Notes: generated by a model from the sequence alone, not told the origin. A stretch of 37,004 bases of DNA from Mycetocola sp. (GCF_025464835.1 NZ_JAODMP010000104.1:1-37004); one strand, 5' to 3'. Counted from the first letter of the stretch, positions 1 through 13,721 are shown. Translations and numbers: made by a program.

Positions 1-152
1 TCCTGAACGCCGATGTAGATCGGGATGGCGATCGCGGCGAGAACGCCGATGATGATCACGACGACCAGGAGCTCGATCAGGGTGAAGCCCTTTTCTTTCT
101 CCTGGATGACCTTGTAGCGTGCCGCGAGTGCGGCGGTGATGCGAGAAACCAT
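1..152 (-). CDS. Type IV prepilin, N-terminal part (cut by window edge)
   Basis: Only the first 50 codons are present; the rest lies beyond the window edge. The translation runs MVSRITAALAARYKVIQEKE and then KGFTLIELLVVVIIIGVL. This is a class III (type IV) prepilin signal: a basic leader of about 21 residues, G before F at the peptidase cleavage site, E5 of the mature protein, and a long hydrophobic helix that anchors the subunit and packs the fibre core. The ATG at 152 is preceded by a good AGAAGGA ribosome binding site. It follows pilB, pilT and pilC on the same strand after a 180-nt spacer, so it is probably the major or a minor pilin of that machine. Which of the two cannot be told from this fragment. 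Confidence 0.93.
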   Translation of the reverse strand, partial: MVSRITAALAARYKVIQEKEKGFTLIELLVVVIIIGVLAAIAIPIYIGVQ

Positions 153-332
153 GGGGCTTTCCTTCTGATCGAGGGGTACTGGCTCGGCGTGGTGCTCGGA
201 GAGCCAGTCCGGCCCGCCGATCTCCGACTTTAGGCGAGCCGCCTCATTCGCGAAGACACGCCAACGGGGGTGAAATGAGCATTTCTTCCCCCCAGAGCGG
301 GGCAAGTGAGCATTAAGGCGAGAAATCCTCAG
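153..332 (-). other. pilC-pilin spacer with hairpins
   Basis: This 180-nt spacer holds no convincing gene. A 7-bp stem pairs CTGGCTC (179-185) with GAGCCAG (201-207) just upstream of the pilin ribosome binding site. A GC-rich short stem lies near 288-303, flanked by two direct copies of TGAGCATT (near 273 and 308). Such elements between pilC and a highly expressed pilin gene could set differential expression by partial termination or mRNA processing, but this is inference. No clear sigma-70 promoter is seen. Confidence 0.35.
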
Positions 333-1562
333 TTACTTGACCACGGTGGCAATGCTGAAGATCGGAAGGTAGAGGGCGACGATCATGCCACCGACGACGA
401 CGCCGAGGAACGCGATGAGCAGCGGCTCGATCAGCGAGGTCAGTGAGTCAGTCATCGTCTTCACCTCCTGCTCGTAGAAGTCAGCGATCTTGTCGAGCAT
501 CTGCTGCAGCGCTCCGGAGTCCTCACCGACCGAGACCATCTGGATCACCATCGGAGGAAACACTGCTTCCTCGGCCAACGGCGCCGCAATCGACTTGCCC
601 TGCCGCACCGAGTCCTGAACCTTCACGAGCGCCTTCTCGATGACATAGTTACCAGACGTCTCACCGACAATCTGCAGCGACTGCAGGATCGGCACCCCAG
701 CACCGATCATGTCGGCGAAGTTGCGTGAAAAGCGTGCCACCGCGAGCTTCGTCATGAGCATGCCAAACACCGGGATCTTGAGTTTCAACGGGTCGAGCGT
801 TCGTCGCACCGCTTCGGTGTGCTTGTTCTTTTTCCACCAGACGGATCCAACGATCGAGCCGATGAGGATCAGGGGCCCGAGCCAGATCATCTGTTCCGAC
901 AGTGTGACGAGGATTTGAGTCGGGATGGGCAGGCTTCCGCCAAGACCGTCGAACATCGTTTTGAACACCGGGACAATGAATATCAGCATGCCGGCGACGG
1001 CAATCAACACCATGAAGACGACAACGATCGGGTACGTCATCGCGCTCTTGATCGTGTTCTTAAGCTCCGATTCCTTCTCGAAGTTCTTGGCCACGGTGTC
1101 CAGCGCCTTGTCGAGGAACCCGCCGGTCTCCCCGGCCTTCACCATGTTGATCATGATCGGCGGGAAGTCCCGGTCGTGCTTGCGCATGGCATCCGACAGG
1201 GACACACCTGTCTCCACGTCGTCGCGCACGGTCACGAGAATCTTCGCCAGCGGCTTCGACTCCGTCTGCTCGGCCAGGATCGACAGCGTCCGCATGAGCG
1301 ACAGCCCTGCGCTGGCCATGGTCGACATCTGCCGGCTCATGATCGCGAGGTCCTTGAGTGTCACACCCTTGGAGAACCCGGGGATCGTGATCTCCTTGCT
1401 CAGCCCGGTGCCATCCGGAGCGGCATCGATCGACACCGGGGACAGACCCATCGTGCGCAGGCGAGCCGCAACGGCAGCCTCGCTCGTGGCATCCACCTTG
1501 CCCTTGACGATCTTGCCCGCCGCGTCACGGCCCTTGTACGCGTAACCGACTGGTGAGACCAT
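333..1562 (-). CDS. pilC: Type IV pilus inner-membrane platform protein PilC (T2SSF family)
   Basis: The 409-residue protein has the normal length of PilC/GspF platform proteins. These sit in the cytoplasmic membrane and link the PilB/PilT ATPases to pilin insertion and extraction. A short N-terminal region (residues 5-60, starting YAYKGRDAAGKIVKGKVDA) is typical of the family. Two T2SSF repeats follow (about 70-195 and 270-400). Each ends in hydrophobic helices, for example around 175-200, 220-245 and 380-405. The ATG directly follows the pilT stop codon without a gap, and its ribosome binding site (GGAGCG) lies inside the end of pilT, so translation is probably coupled. The sequence just after the stop (TAACTG, then GATTTCTCGCC) resembles an arm of a palindrome near 23.3 kb. 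Confidence 0.95.
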   Translation of the reverse strand: MVSPVGYAYKGRDAAGKIVKGKVDATSEAAVAARLRTMGLSPVSIDAAPDGTGLSKEITIPGFSKGVTLKDLAIMSRQMSTMASAGLSLMRTLSILAEQTESKPLAKILVTVRDDVETGVSLSDAMRKHDRDFPPIMINMVKAGETGGFLDKALDTVAKNFEKESELKNTIKSAMTYPIVVVFMVLIAVAGMLIFIVPVFKTMFDGLGGSLPIPTQILVTLSEQMIWLGPLILIGSIVGSVWWKKNKHTEAVRRTLDPLKLKIPVFGMLMTKLAVARFSRNFADMIGAGVPILQSLQIVGETSGNYVIEKALVKVQDSVRQGKSIAAPLAEEAVFPPMVIQMVSVGEDSGALQQMLDKIADFYEQEVKTMTDSLTSLIEPLLIAFLGVVVGGMIVALYLPIFSIATVVK

Positions 1563-3032
1563 CTATCGCTCCAGTTTCGATGAGTACGAATCTCCGAAGT
1601 CGATCTCGGATGCCGCCATCGCGCGCGTTGCCTTCTCGGTTGGCGAGCGCACGCCCTGCAGCATGCGCGAGAATCCCTCAGGATCGTGCGCCTTCGCCTC
1701 GGCCGCCTCTCGCGTCACCCGGCCGCTGTTCACGAGTTCAGCGAGGTGCTGGTCCATGGTGTGCATGCCGAGATCGCGACCGGCCTGCATGGCGGAGAGG
1801 ATCTGGTAGGTCTTGCCCTCACGAATGAGGTTCGACAGCGCCGGCGTGATCACCATGACCTCGGTCGCGACGACACGGCCTGAGCCGCTCGCCTTCGGCA
1901 CCAGGGCCTGACTGACGACCCCCTGTAGCGTGCCTGCAAGCTGGGTGCGGACCTGGTCCTGCTGGTGCGACGGGAACACATCGATGACGCGGTCGATCGT
2001 CTGCGCGGCATCCTGTGTGTGCAAGGTCGCGAAGACGAGGTGTCCGGTCTCCGCGGCGGTCAGAGCGACAGAGATCGTCTCCAGATCGCGGAGCTCACCG
2101 ATCAGGATCACATCGGGGTCCTGACGCAACACGTGCTTGAGCGCGCTCGCGAAGCTGTGCGTGTCGGCGCCGACCTCACGCTGATTGACGATCGACTTCT
2201 GGTTCCTGTGCATGAACTCGATCGGGTCCTCGACGGTCACGATGTGGTCCGCACGCGTGCGGTTCACGAGGTCGATCAGGCCGGCCAGCGTGGTCGACTT
2301 GCCGGAACCGGTGGGCCCGGTGACGAGCACAAGCCCACGCGGCAGCGCCGCGAACCGGCTGACCGAGTCTGGCACGCCCAACTCGCTCAACCTCTTGATC
2401 TCGGTTGGGATGAGACGGAACGCCGCCCCGATCGCCCCCCGCTGCATGTAGTAGTTCACACGGAAGCGGCTCTCTTCGGTCAGCGTGTACGCGAAGTCGA
2501 GTTCGAGGCGGTCATAGAACAACTCACGCTGCTGGTCATTGACGATCGCAGCCAGCTCAGCGGTGAGCTTCTCACGTGACCACGCAGCGGCGCCCTCGAT
2601 CGCGATCAGCCCACCGTTCACGCGGATCATCGGTGGAGCATCCGCGGTCACGTGCAAGTCGGACGCCTTCAGCCGCACGACCGTGTGCAGCGCCTCCGCG
2701 AGGCTGAACTCCCGGAGGGCGACAGGCTCCGGCTCCGGCTGCCCGTATTGAGAACGACCAGCGGATGTCGCCGCCTCCTGCGCGAGCCGGTTCAGTTCGC
2801 TTCGGCTCGTCGGCGGTTCGCTCGGTGCGGGATATCCCAGAGGAGAGTAGGTGGGCGACGAGACGGAATATCCCGACGTGGAGGCATCCGCGGCGAAGGC
2901 CGCGGCATCGGCGTCGGGCAGCGCGGTGGATGCCTCGGCCTCCGCTCGGCTCCGACGACGGATCCCCGGTGTCCAGCCGCCGACGTTCGCGCCCGGTGCC
3001 AGGATCGGGATCTCATAGATTGGGTCGCTCAA
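1563..3032 (-). CDS. pilT: Type IV pilus retraction ATPase PilT
   Basis: This is a hexameric AAA-like motor ATPase that depolymerises pili. The core begins near residue 107 (FSLAEALHTVVRLKASDLHV). It carries Walker A GPTGSGKST (239-247), Walker B with the acidic segment DPDVILIGELRD (305-316), the His box HLVFATLHT (331-339) and the PilT signature NLIREGKTYQ (401-410). That signature separates it from the extension ATPase PilB. At 489 residues it is longer than the usual 350 or so. The extra N-terminal part of about 105 residues is rich in Ala, Ser, Pro and Arg and looks disordered. The start is TTG at 3032 with a GGGAG ribosome binding site 6 nt upstream. It lies 70 nt after pilB and abuts pilC. 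Confidence 0.95.
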   Translation of the reverse strand: MSDPIYEIPILAPGANVGGWTPGIRRRSRAEAEASTALPDADAAAFAADASTSGYSVSSPTYSPLGYPAPSEPPTSRSELNRLAQEAATSAGRSQYGQPEPEPVALREFSLAEALHTVVRLKASDLHVTADAPPMIRVNGGLIAIEGAAAWSREKLTAELAAIVNDQQRELFYDRLELDFAYTLTEESRFRVNYYMQRGAIGAAFRLIPTEIKRLSELGVPDSVSRFAALPRGLVLVTGPTGSGKSTTLAGLIDLVNRTRADHIVTVEDPIEFMHRNQKSIVNQREVGADTHSFASALKHVLRQDPDVILIGELRDLETISVALTAAETGHLVFATLHTQDAAQTIDRVIDVFPSHQQDQVRTQLAGTLQGVVSQALVPKASGSGRVVATEVMVITPALSNLIREGKTYQILSAMQAGRDLGMHTMDQHLAELVNSGRVTREAAEAKAHDPEGFSRMLQGVRSPTEKATRAMAASEIDFGDSYSSKLER

Positions 3033-3102
3033 GCGTCACTCCCTGTGTGTGCTTTGTGCTGCGTGCAGCCGTGCTGATGAAAACTGAAGAGCGTCTGTGG
3101 CG

Positions 3103-4773
3103 CTAAACGACGACCCGGAGAATCTCTTCCAGGGACGTGAGCCCCATGGTCGCCTTCGTGTATCCGTCTTGCCGGAGTGTGAGCATCCCCTGCTCGCGGG
3201 CGACCCGGCCGATCTCGGCGCTGGAGGCGCGGGCGACGGCGAGCCGCTCGATCTCTTCGGTCACGGTCATGACCTCGTGGAGCGCGAGCCGACCGCGGTA
3301 ACCGGTCTGGGAGCACTGCTGGCAGCCGACAGGCTTGAAGATGCCGGGCATCCGCCGGCTCACCTCAACCTGCGGGAAGCGGAGCCGTGCCAGGTCCTCC
3401 GGCGAGTACTCGGCCGGCATCTTGCACCGGTCGCAGAGACGCCGAGCGAGCCGCTGGGCGACGACACAATCGAGGGCAGAGCCGACAAGGAACGGTTCGA
3501 TGTCCATCTCGGTCAGACGCACGACTGCGCTCGGCGCGTCGTTGGTGTGCAGCGTCGAAAGCACGAGGTGGCCGGTGAGGGATGCTTCGATCGCGATCTG
3601 CGCGGTCTCGTGGTCCCGGATCTCACCCAGCAGGACGACATCCGGGTCCGACCGCAGGATCGACCGCAGCGCGCTCGCGAACGTCAGCCCTGCCTTGGGG
3701 TTCACCTGGACCTGGTTGATGCCCTTCATGCGGTACTCGACCGGGTCCTCGACGGTAATCACGTTGATCTCAGGCCGGGCGACCGAGTTCAGCGTCGTAT
3801 ACAGGGTGGTCGACTTACCGGAGCCGGTCGGTCCGGTGACGAGGATCATGCCGTACGGCTTGGTGTACGACTTCTGGTACGCCTCGAAGTTGCGCTCGAG
3901 CAATTGCAGGTCGTGCAGGTCGAGACTCGTGTTCGAGTTGTCGAGGATACGCATGACGATTTTCTCGCCCCACACCGTCGGCAGTGTCGCCACGCGCAAG
4001 TCGATCTTCCGCCCACCGTGCATGACAGACATCCGGCCGTCCTGCGGTTTGCGCCGCTCGGCGATGTCGATCTCGCTCATGATCTTGAGCCGCGAGATGA
4101 CGCCGTTCTGGATGCTCTTCGGCGCGCTCTGCATTTCGTGCAGCACCCCGTCGATCCGGTATCGCACGCGGAGTTCGTACTCCCCCGGTTCGATGTGGAT
4201 GTCGGACGCGTTGTCCTGGATGGCCTGAGCGACGAGAAGGTTCACGAAGCGGACGATGGGCGCCTCGTCATCATGGGTGTCGCCGATCGCGTGGTCGGCC
4301 TCCTGCGGGCCTGACTCCTCCTCGAGCGTGGTGGTGAGGTCGCTCAGTTCACCGTCTGCACGGAGGTAGCGGTCGATGGCGGCGAGCAGATCGGCCCGCT
4401 CAACGAGCACCGGCTCGACCTGCAGGTGCGTGACGGCACGCACGTCATCGATCGCGAAGACGTTGCCGGGGTCGACCATGGCGAGCTTGAGGACCTTGCC
4501 GACGAGTCCGATCGGCAAGACATTGTGCCGGCGGCAGAGCACAGACGACACGAGGCTGACCGCTGTGCGGTCGACGGGGTACTCAAGGAGCTCGACGAAG
4601 CCGATTCCGGCCTGTGTCGCACGCGCGCGAGCGAGCTGCACCGGGGTGATGACGCCCTGTGTGACGAGGCCGTTGAGCGCCGATTCGTCGTCGGTCTGCG
4701 TCCGCGACACCCGATCGAGCTGGTCGAAAGGCAGGATGCCCTGGAGAATCAGGGTCTCCATGATGGATGCCAT
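3103..4773 (-). CDS. pilB: Type IV pilus assembly ATPase PilB (GspE family)
   Basis: This cytoplasmic hexameric ATPase drives pilus extension. The 556-residue protein has an N-terminal MshEN/T2SSE_N-like domain (about 1-140), a linker, and the GspE core with SDIHIEP (190-196), Walker A GPTGSGKST (314-322), Walker B SDPDVVLLGEIRD (375-387) and the His box HLVLSTLHT (402-410). The tetracysteine zinc motif C447-x2-C450 and C484-x2-C487 is typical of PilB/GspE and absent from PilT. I place the start at ATG 4773. A GGAGG site lies 8 nt upstream, whereas the GTG at 4782 would abut that site with no spacing. It is the first pilus gene of the cluster. Confidence 0.95.
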   Translation of the reverse strand: MASIMETLILQGILPFDQLDRVSRTQTDDESALNGLVTQGVITPVQLARARATQAGIGFVELLEYPVDRTAVSLVSSVLCRRHNVLPIGLVGKVLKLAMVDPGNVFAIDDVRAVTHLQVEPVLVERADLLAAIDRYLRADGELSDLTTTLEEESGPQEADHAIGDTHDDEAPIVRFVNLLVAQAIQDNASDIHIEPGEYELRVRYRIDGVLHEMQSAPKSIQNGVISRLKIMSEIDIAERRKPQDGRMSVMHGGRKIDLRVATLPTVWGEKIVMRILDNSNTSLDLHDLQLLERNFEAYQKSYTKPYGMILVTGPTGSGKSTTLYTTLNSVARPEINVITVEDPVEYRMKGINQVQVNPKAGLTFASALRSILRSDPDVVLLGEIRDHETAQIAIEASLTGHLVLSTLHTNDAPSAVVRLTEMDIEPFLVGSALDCVVAQRLARRLCDRCKMPAEYSPEDLARLRFPQVEVSRRMPGIFKPVGCQQCSQTGYRGRLALHEVMTVTEEIERLAVARASSAEIGRVAREQGMLTLRQDGYTKATMGLTSLEEILRVVV

Positions 4774-4834
4774 CTCGATCACCTCCGAATATAGGCAGCC
4801 TCGTAAAGCTATCGGCCGGGCCGGTCAAACGGCA

Positions 4835-4850
4835 CTCCCCAGTTGGGGAG
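4835..4850. other. Small perfect hairpin upstream of pilB
   Basis: CTCCCC-AGTT-GGGGAG forms a 6-bp stem with a 4-nt loop, about 60 nt upstream of the pilB start, in a spacer (4774-5007) that holds no convincing gene. It could be a leader structure of the pilus operon. On the minus strand a TTGACC at about 4825-4830 might be a -35 element, but no good -10 is correctly spaced. Confidence 0.3.
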
Positions 4851-5007
4851 ACGACAGCCCCCGTTCGCGTGGCTGACCTCTAACCCCAGCGCGAGGCGAC
4901 CATATCGTCGGTGCACTCCTTCACCGCGATGTTCGACCAGTAGGCGCACAGCCAGATGTCCCGCGGAGAAAGTGCGTCTCACCCCATTGCGCATCGCCGA
5001 ACGTGTG

Positions 5008-5190
5008 CTAGACCCCGCAGCGGGTACCGTCCGACCGGTCGCTGCGCGAGAAACCCGCCGCCAGGGGAGCGGTGAGGCACAACAGAGTCACTGCTCCGGC
5101 TACGACCGCGCCCGTGAATCGCCGGGATGTGCTCTTTGTGCCGTTTCTCTGAAGGACCGCATACCCAGCCTTGTCCCGCTCACCCGACAT
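5008..5190 (-). CDS. Possible small membrane or secreted peptide (60 aa), unknown function
   Basis: I do not recognise this product. The predicted peptide has a charged N-terminus (MSGERDKAGYAVLQRNGTKS), an Arg pair before a hydrophobic run (about residues 26-47, AVVAGAVTLLCLTAPLAAG) and a short polar tail. That is the layout of a single-pass membrane peptide or an uncleaved signal anchor. The ATG at 5190 follows a GC-rich but good ribosome binding site (GGGGAGCT, with GGAGG slightly further upstream). It points the same way as pilB, about 235 nt upstream of it. It could also be the degraded remnant of a longer secreted protein, or a chance frame, since GC-rich DNA yields many. Confidence 0.4.
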   Translation of the reverse strand: MSGERDKAGYAVLQRNGTKSTSRRFTGAVVAGAVTLLCLTAPLAAGFSRSDRSDGTRCGV

Positions 5191-5314
5191 AGCTCCCCGC
5201 CTCCGTGACCGTGGAGCTCACGATAGCGACCCCAAGAGCAGCGTCGCTGACGAAATATCACGATTGGTTGCGACCTGCCGGGCGGGCACTTCTGTCACGG
5301 AGTGGGACGTGCTG

Positions 5315-5968
5315 CTACTTCCAGATCGCTTCGACGATGTTCTCCGTGTAACCGCGGATCGGCGCGTTCAGCCAGAACGTTGACACCCAGACGCCCTCGC
5401 GAAAGAAATGCGACTCGCCGAGGACGCTTCCGTCAGCTTCCTCACGGATCACGCACCGGGTGCCGTCGAGCTGGTCATAGCAGTCGAAGCCGCCGGATCC
5501 CATGATCTCGAGAACCTCGTCTGACTGCTTCTCGGACACCCGCGCCACAGCGGTGACAATGCCGAGTTCACCGGCGCCTCCCCACGTGCACTGGAGGTAT
5601 GTGAGGCTTCGCAGCGCCTCCTCGACTTTGGCGTTGTTCGAGAAGTTGGGGTCCGCCATCGTCTCGTCGTTGAGCGGGGGCAGGTCGGCCTGGAGGCTCT
5701 TGAACATGGCCGGCCCGTAAAGGTCCTCACACGAACCGGGGAGGACGACGCCGACCTCTTCTGGCGTTGCGACAGCCGATGACGTCGGGCGTGGCTTCTC
5801 GCTCGAGGCTGGGGCTGGGGCTGAAGATGCAGCCGTCGTGCCTTCCGGCGTTGGGGTGCTGGCGCATCCGGAGACGACTGCGGCCGTCAGTAGTGCTGCT
5901 GTTCCGACCGCGGCCAGCCGACGAATCGACGTCTTCCGTGTCGTTGCGTGTGACGCGGTTCCGCGCAT
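5315..5968 (-). CDS. Secreted lipoprotein of unknown function
   Basis: The 217-residue product starts with a basic N-region and a hydrophobic segment (RRLAAVGTAALLTAAVVSGC), ending in a lipobox VSGC with the acylated cysteine at residue 35. A Ser/Ala/Pro/Thr-rich linker follows (about 36-70), as in many actinobacterial surface lipoproteins. The mature domain (about 75-217) contains a CEDLY segment, three further cysteines that might form disulphides (YLQC, FDCYDQL, TRCVIRE) and a C-terminal Trp-rich strand pattern (VWVSTFWLNAPIRGY). No enzyme motif is recognised. The ATG has an AGGGAAG ribosome binding site. It is separated from rpoC by a strong terminator and is therefore its own unit. Confidence 0.75.
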   Translation of the reverse strand: MRGTASHATTRKTSIRRLAAVGTAALLTAAVVSGCASTPTPEGTTAASSAPAPASSEKPRPTSSAVATPEEVGVVLPGSCEDLYGPAMFKSLQADLPPLNDETMADPNFSNNAKVEEALRSLTYLQCTWGGAGELGIVTAVARVSEKQSDEVLEIMGSGGFDCYDQLDGTRCVIREEADGSVLGESHFFREGVWVSTFWLNAPIRGYTENIVEAIWK

Positions 5969-6094
5969 TGCTTCCCTACTTTCAGTCCTGATACCCGCGA
6001 GTGAGCCTACCGTCGGCGTGGGCTCAGCAAAAACTGGGCCGGCACGCCATCGCGTGACGATCGAACGGATGCCACGCCGCCGGCGGCCTTAACG

Positions 6095-6129
6095 CCGAAG
6101 GGCCCCGGCGCAATGCCGGGGCCCTTCGG
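6095..6129 (-). terminator. Terminator after rpoC
   Basis: A perfect 15-bp stem (6095-6109 with 6115-6129, core GGGCCCCGGC) encloses a 5-nt loop GCAAT, 16 nt after the rpoC stop. The T-tract is weak, as is common in high-GC actinobacteria. The symmetric stem could act from either strand. Confidence 0.85.
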
Positions 6130-6144
6130 GTGTTCAGGTCAGTA

Positions 6145-10026
<3,882 letters not shown>

Positions 10027-10071
10027 TTTCTCTCCTAAAGAAAGGTCTCTGAATACTTCTCTTGGCCAGGC

Positions 10072-13000
10072 TTAGATCTCGTCGATGGACGAGGACTCGA
10101 ACCTGGAGGAAATGTTGATGCCGAGTTCTTCCGCAGCGCGGAAGGCGTCGTCGTCGGTGTCCTTGAGGCTGACCGCGGTGCCGTCGGCAGACAGCACTTC
10201 CACGTTCAGGCAGAGGGACTGCATTTCCTTGATCAGAACCTTGAAGGACTCGGGGATACCGGGCTCCTGGATGTTCTCACCCTTGACGATGGCCTCGTAC
10301 ACCTTCACGCGGCCGAGGATGTCGTCGCTCTTGATGGTGAGGAGTTCCTGGAGCGCGTAAGCCGCGCCATAGGCCTCGAGGGCCCACACTTCCATCTCTC
10401 CGAACCGCTGGCCACCGAACTGCGCCTTACCACCCAGCGGCTGCTGGGTGATCATCGAGTACGGGCCCGTCGAACGAGCGTGGATCTTGTCGTCGACGAG
10501 GTGGTGCAGCTTGAGGATGTACATGTAACCGACCGAGATCGGCTCCGGGAACGGCTCGCCGGAACGGCCGTCGAACAGGTTGGCCTTTCCGCTTGAGCCG
10601 ATGAGGCGGTCGCCGTCACGGGTGACGGTGGTGGACTCGAGGAGTCCGGCGATCTCTTCCTCGGACGCGCCGTCGAACACGGGCGTTGCAACCTTCGTTC
10701 CTGGAGCGGCTTCGTACGCCTCTGCCGGGAGGTTCCTCGCCCACGTCGGCTTGCCTTCGACCTTCCAACCCTGCTGGGCAATCCAGCCGAGGTGGAGTTC
10801 GAGGACCTGGCCGAAGTTCATTCGACCCGGGATACCGAGCGGGTTGAGGATGATGTCGACCGGAGTTCCGTCTTCGAGGAACGGCATGTCTTCGATCGGG
10901 AGGATCTTCGAGATGACGCCCTTGTTGCCGTGACGACCGGAGAGCTTGTCACCCTCGGTGATCTTGCGCTTCTGGGCGATGTAGACGACGACGCGGCGGT
11001 TGACGCCAGAGCCGAGCTCGTCGTCACCGTCTTCGGCGTTGAACTCCTTGACGGCGATGATCGTGCCGCGCTCACCGTGGGGAACCTTCAGTGACGTGTC
11101 GCGAACTTCGCGGCTCTTCTCGTTGAAGATCGCGCGGAGCAGACGCTCTTCGGCGGAGAGCTCGGTCTCGCCCTTCGGCGTGACCTTTCCGACGAGGATG
11201 TCACCGGGGCGGACTTCGGCGCCGATGCGGATGATTCCGCGCTCGTCGAGGTCCTTGAGGAGCTCAGGGCTGACGTTCGGAAGGTCACGTGTGATCTCTT
11301 CCTTGCCCAGCTTGGTGTCGCGCGAGTCGACCTCGTACTCCTCGATGTGAATCGAGGAGAGGGTGTCGTCCTTGACCAGGTTCTGGCTCAGGATGATCGC
11401 GTCCTCGAAGTTGTGGCCTTCCCATGACATGAATGCCACGAGGAGGTTCTTTCCGAGGGCGAGCTCGCCGTTCTCCGTTGCTGGACCGTCTGCGATGACC
11501 TCGCCGGCCTCGATGCGGTCACCCGCGGAGACGATGACGCGGTTGTTGAAGCTCGTGCCCTGGTTGGAGCGGTCGAACTTGCGCAGGTAGTAGTCCTGTG
11601 TTCCACCTTCGTCGAGCTGGATGGTGACGACCTCGGCCGAAACCTCCATCACAACACCCGGCTTGTCTGCGGTGATCACGTCGCCGGCGTCGACGGCTGC
11701 GTAGCCTTCCATACCGGTTCCGACGATCGGCGACTCCGAGCGGAGCAGCGGGACAGCCTGACGCTGCATGTTGGCGCCCATGAGTGCGCGGTTCGCGTCG
11801 TCGTGCTCGAGGAACGGGATGAGGCTCGTCGCGACGGACACCATCTGGCGAGGCGAGACATCCATGTAACCGATGTCTTCAGCGGCGAAGAGGTCGACCT
11901 CTCCACCCTTCCGGCGGGCGAGGACGCGGTCCTCGGTGAAGCGGCCGTCATCCTGCAGCGGAGCGTTGGCCTGGGCGACGATGTAGTCGTCCTCTTCCAT
12001 CGCCGTGAGGTAGTCGATGTCCTTCGTGACCAGTCCGTCGACGACGCGACGGTACGGGGTCTCGATGAAACCGAACGCGTTGATGCGGGCGAACGACGCG
12101 AGCGAACCGATCAGGCCGATGTTCGGGCCTTCAGGAGTCTCGATCGGGCACATGCGGCCGTAGTGGGACGGGTGAACGTCTCGCACCTCGACGCCTGCAC
12201 GCTCACGCGACAGACCACCGGGGCCAAGCGCAGACAGGCGGCGCTTGTGGGTGAGCCCGGCGAGCGGGTTGTTCTGGTCCATGAACTGCGACAGCTGCGA
12301 GGTACCGAAGAACTCCTTGATCGCGGCGACGACGGGGCGCACGTTGATCAGGGTCTGCGGGGTGATCGCTTCGATGTCCTGCGTGGTCATGCGCTCGCGG
12401 ACGACACGCTCCATGCGGGACAGACCGGTGCGGACCTGGTTCTGGATGAGCTCGCCGACGGCGCGGATACGACGGTTACCGAAGTTGTCGATGTCGTCGA
12501 TGTCGAGGCGGATCTCCGCCTTCTTGCCGTCACGCAGACCGGTGAAGGTGGTCTCACCCGAGTGCAGGCGCACGAGGTACTTGATCGTCTCGACGATGTC
12601 GTCGACGGTCAGGACCGAGTCGCTCAGCGGGGCGTCAAGGCCCAGCTTCTTGTTGATCTTGTACCGGCCTACCTTCGCGAGGTCGTAGCGCTTGCCGTTG
12701 AAGTAGAAGTTGTCGAGGAGGGCGCGGGCAGCCTCAGCGGCGACCTGCTCTCCCGGACGGAGCTTGCGGTAGATGTCGCGGAGCGCGTCTTCCTTGGTGA
12801 GGATCGAGTCCTTCTCCAGGGTCAGCTCGATCGACTCGAAGCCCTTGAACTTCTCCAGAATGTCTTCGCTGGTCAGGCCGAGGGCCTTGAGGAAGACGGT
12901 GACCGACTGCTTGCGCTTGCGGTCGATGCGAACGCCGACCTGGTCGCGCTTGTCGATCTCGAACTCGAGCCATGCGCCACGGCTCGGGATGATGCGAGCG

Positions 13001-13563
13001 GAGAAGATGTCCTTGTCGGACGTCTTCTCCTGGTTGCGGTCGAAGTAGACACCGGGGCTGCGGACGAGCTGGGACACGACGACACGCTCGGTGCCGTTGA
13101 TGATGAACGTGCCCTTTTCGGTCATGAGCGGGAAGTCGCCCATGAACACGGTCTGAGTCTTGATCTCACCGGTGAGGTGGTTCATGAACTCGGCCTCGAC
13201 GTAGAGAGGAGCGGCGTAGGTCTTGCCACGCTCCTTGCACTCGTCGATCGAATACTTCTCCGGCTCCAGGAAGGGGCTGGTGAAGCTCAGCTGCATCGTC
13301 TCGCCCAGGTCCTCGATGGGTGAGATCTCCTCGAAGATCTCATCGAGGCCGGAGTGAGTCGGCAGGTCCTGGCGGCCGGCCTTCGTGGCTTCTGCGACGC
13401 GTGATTTCCACACGTCGTTGCCCACGAGCCAGTCGAAGCTCTCGGTCTGCAAAGCAAGCAGATCCGGAACCGTCAGGGTGTCGGTGATCTTCGCGAACGA
13501 CAGACGCGATGCGTCGCGGCCGTTCTTGGGTGAGTTGGTGGATGCGTTGCGCGCAGCAGCCAA
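10072..13563 (-). CDS. rpoB: DNA-directed RNA polymerase beta subunit
   Basis: The 1163-residue beta subunit has normal length and order. The rifampicin-binding cluster spans about 420-451 ([18 protein letters not shown], then [13 protein letters not shown]). It has the sensitive-type residues at the positions equivalent to E. coli D516 (D429), H526 (H439) and S531 (S444), so no common rifampicin-resistance change is present. The conserved [10 protein letters not shown] segment and a C-terminal clamp region are intact. The start is TTG at 13563 with a strong GGAGG site. Unusually for an rpo operon, no rplJ-rplL lies directly upstream; a divergent DUF559 gene does. Confidence 0.99.
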   Translation of the reverse strand: MAAARNASTNSPKNGRDASRLSFAKITDTLTVPDLLALQTESFDWLVGNDVWKSRVAEATKAGRQDLPTHSGLDEIFEEISPIEDLGETMQLSFTSPFLEPEKYSIDECKERGKTYAAPLYVEAEFMNHLTGEIKTQTVFMGDFPLMTEKGTFIINGTERVVVSQLVRSPGVYFDRNQEKTSDKDIFSARIIPSRGAWLEFEIDKRDQVGVRIDRKRKQSVTVFLKALGLTSEDILEKFKGFESIELTLEKDSILTKEDALRDIYRKLRPGEQVAAEAARALLDNFYFNGKRYDLAKVGRYKINKKLGLDAPLSDSVLTVDDIVETIKYLVRLHSGETTFTGLRDGKKAEIRLDIDDIDNFGNRRIRAVGELIQNQVRTGLSRMERVVRERMTTQDIEAITPQTLINVRPVVAAIKEFFGTSQLSQFMDQNNPLAGLTHKRRLSALGPGGLSRERAGVEVRDVHPSHYGRMCPIETPEGPNIGLIGSLASFARINAFGFIETPYRRVVDGLVTKDIDYLTAMEEDDYIVAQANAPLQDDGRFTEDRVLARRKGGEVDLFAAEDIGYMDVSPRQMVSVATSLIPFLEHDDANRALMGANMQRQAVPLLRSESPIVGTGMEGYAAVDAGDVITADKPGVVMEVSAEVVTIQLDEGGTQDYYLRKFDRSNQGTSFNNRVIVSAGDRIEAGEVIADGPATENGELALGKNLLVAFMSWEGHNFEDAIILSQNLVKDDTLSSIHIEEYEVDSRDTKLGKEEITRDLPNVSPELLKDLDERGIIRIGAEVRPGDILVGKVTPKGETELSAEERLLRAIFNEKSREVRDTSLKVPHGERGTIIAVKEFNAEDGDDELGSGVNRRVVVYIAQKRKITEGDKLSGRHGNKGVISKILPIEDMPFLEDGTPVDIILNPLGIPGRMNFGQVLELHLGWIAQQGWKVEGKPTWARNLPAEAYEAAPGTKVATPVFDGASEEEIAGLLESTTVTRDGDRLIGSSGKANLFDGRSGEPFPEPISVGYMYILKLHHLVDDKIHARSTGPYSMITQQPLGGKAQFGGQRFGEMEVWALEAYGAAYALQELLTIKSDDILGRVKVYEAIVKGENIQEPGIPESFKVLIKEMQSLCLNVEVLSADGTAVSLKDTDDDAFRAAEELGINISSRFESSSIDEI

Positions 13564-13635
13564 GGAAATAACCTCCGTGGGCCCTCGTACAGGCTCTAGT
13601 TACTGGTAGTAATGGAGAACTCGTCAAACGCCATC

Positions 13636-13668
13636 AAAAAATGGTGCTATTTTCCGGGAAAAGAGCAC
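13636..13668 (-). terminator. Terminator-like hairpin in the rpoB leader (possible attenuator)
   Basis: Read on the minus strand, GTGCT-c-TTTT pairs with AAAA-t-AGCAC around a CCCGG loop (stem 13644-13653 with 13659-13668, one mismatch) and is followed by six T (13636-13641). This is the classic form of an intrinsic terminator. It lies about 75 nt before the rpoB start and downstream of the best rpoB promoter, so it could attenuate rpoBC transcription. No other minus-strand gene upstream needs a terminator here. Confidence 0.65.
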
Positions 13669-13721
13669 TTGGGCCGACCGCAATATGAAGGCATGGGAAA
13701 CGTCTGGGAGCGCAAGGATCT

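Noticed and set aside
4809-4994. 61-codon minus-strand frame between pilB and the small membrane peptide
   Set aside because: No ribosome binding site and no hydrophobic or domain pattern; the composition looks like non-coding spacer.
10072-13563. Rifampicin-resistance mutation or intein in rpoB/rpoC
   Set aside because: The rifampicin cluster has the wild-type residues, and both proteins have ordinary lengths without splicing blocks.
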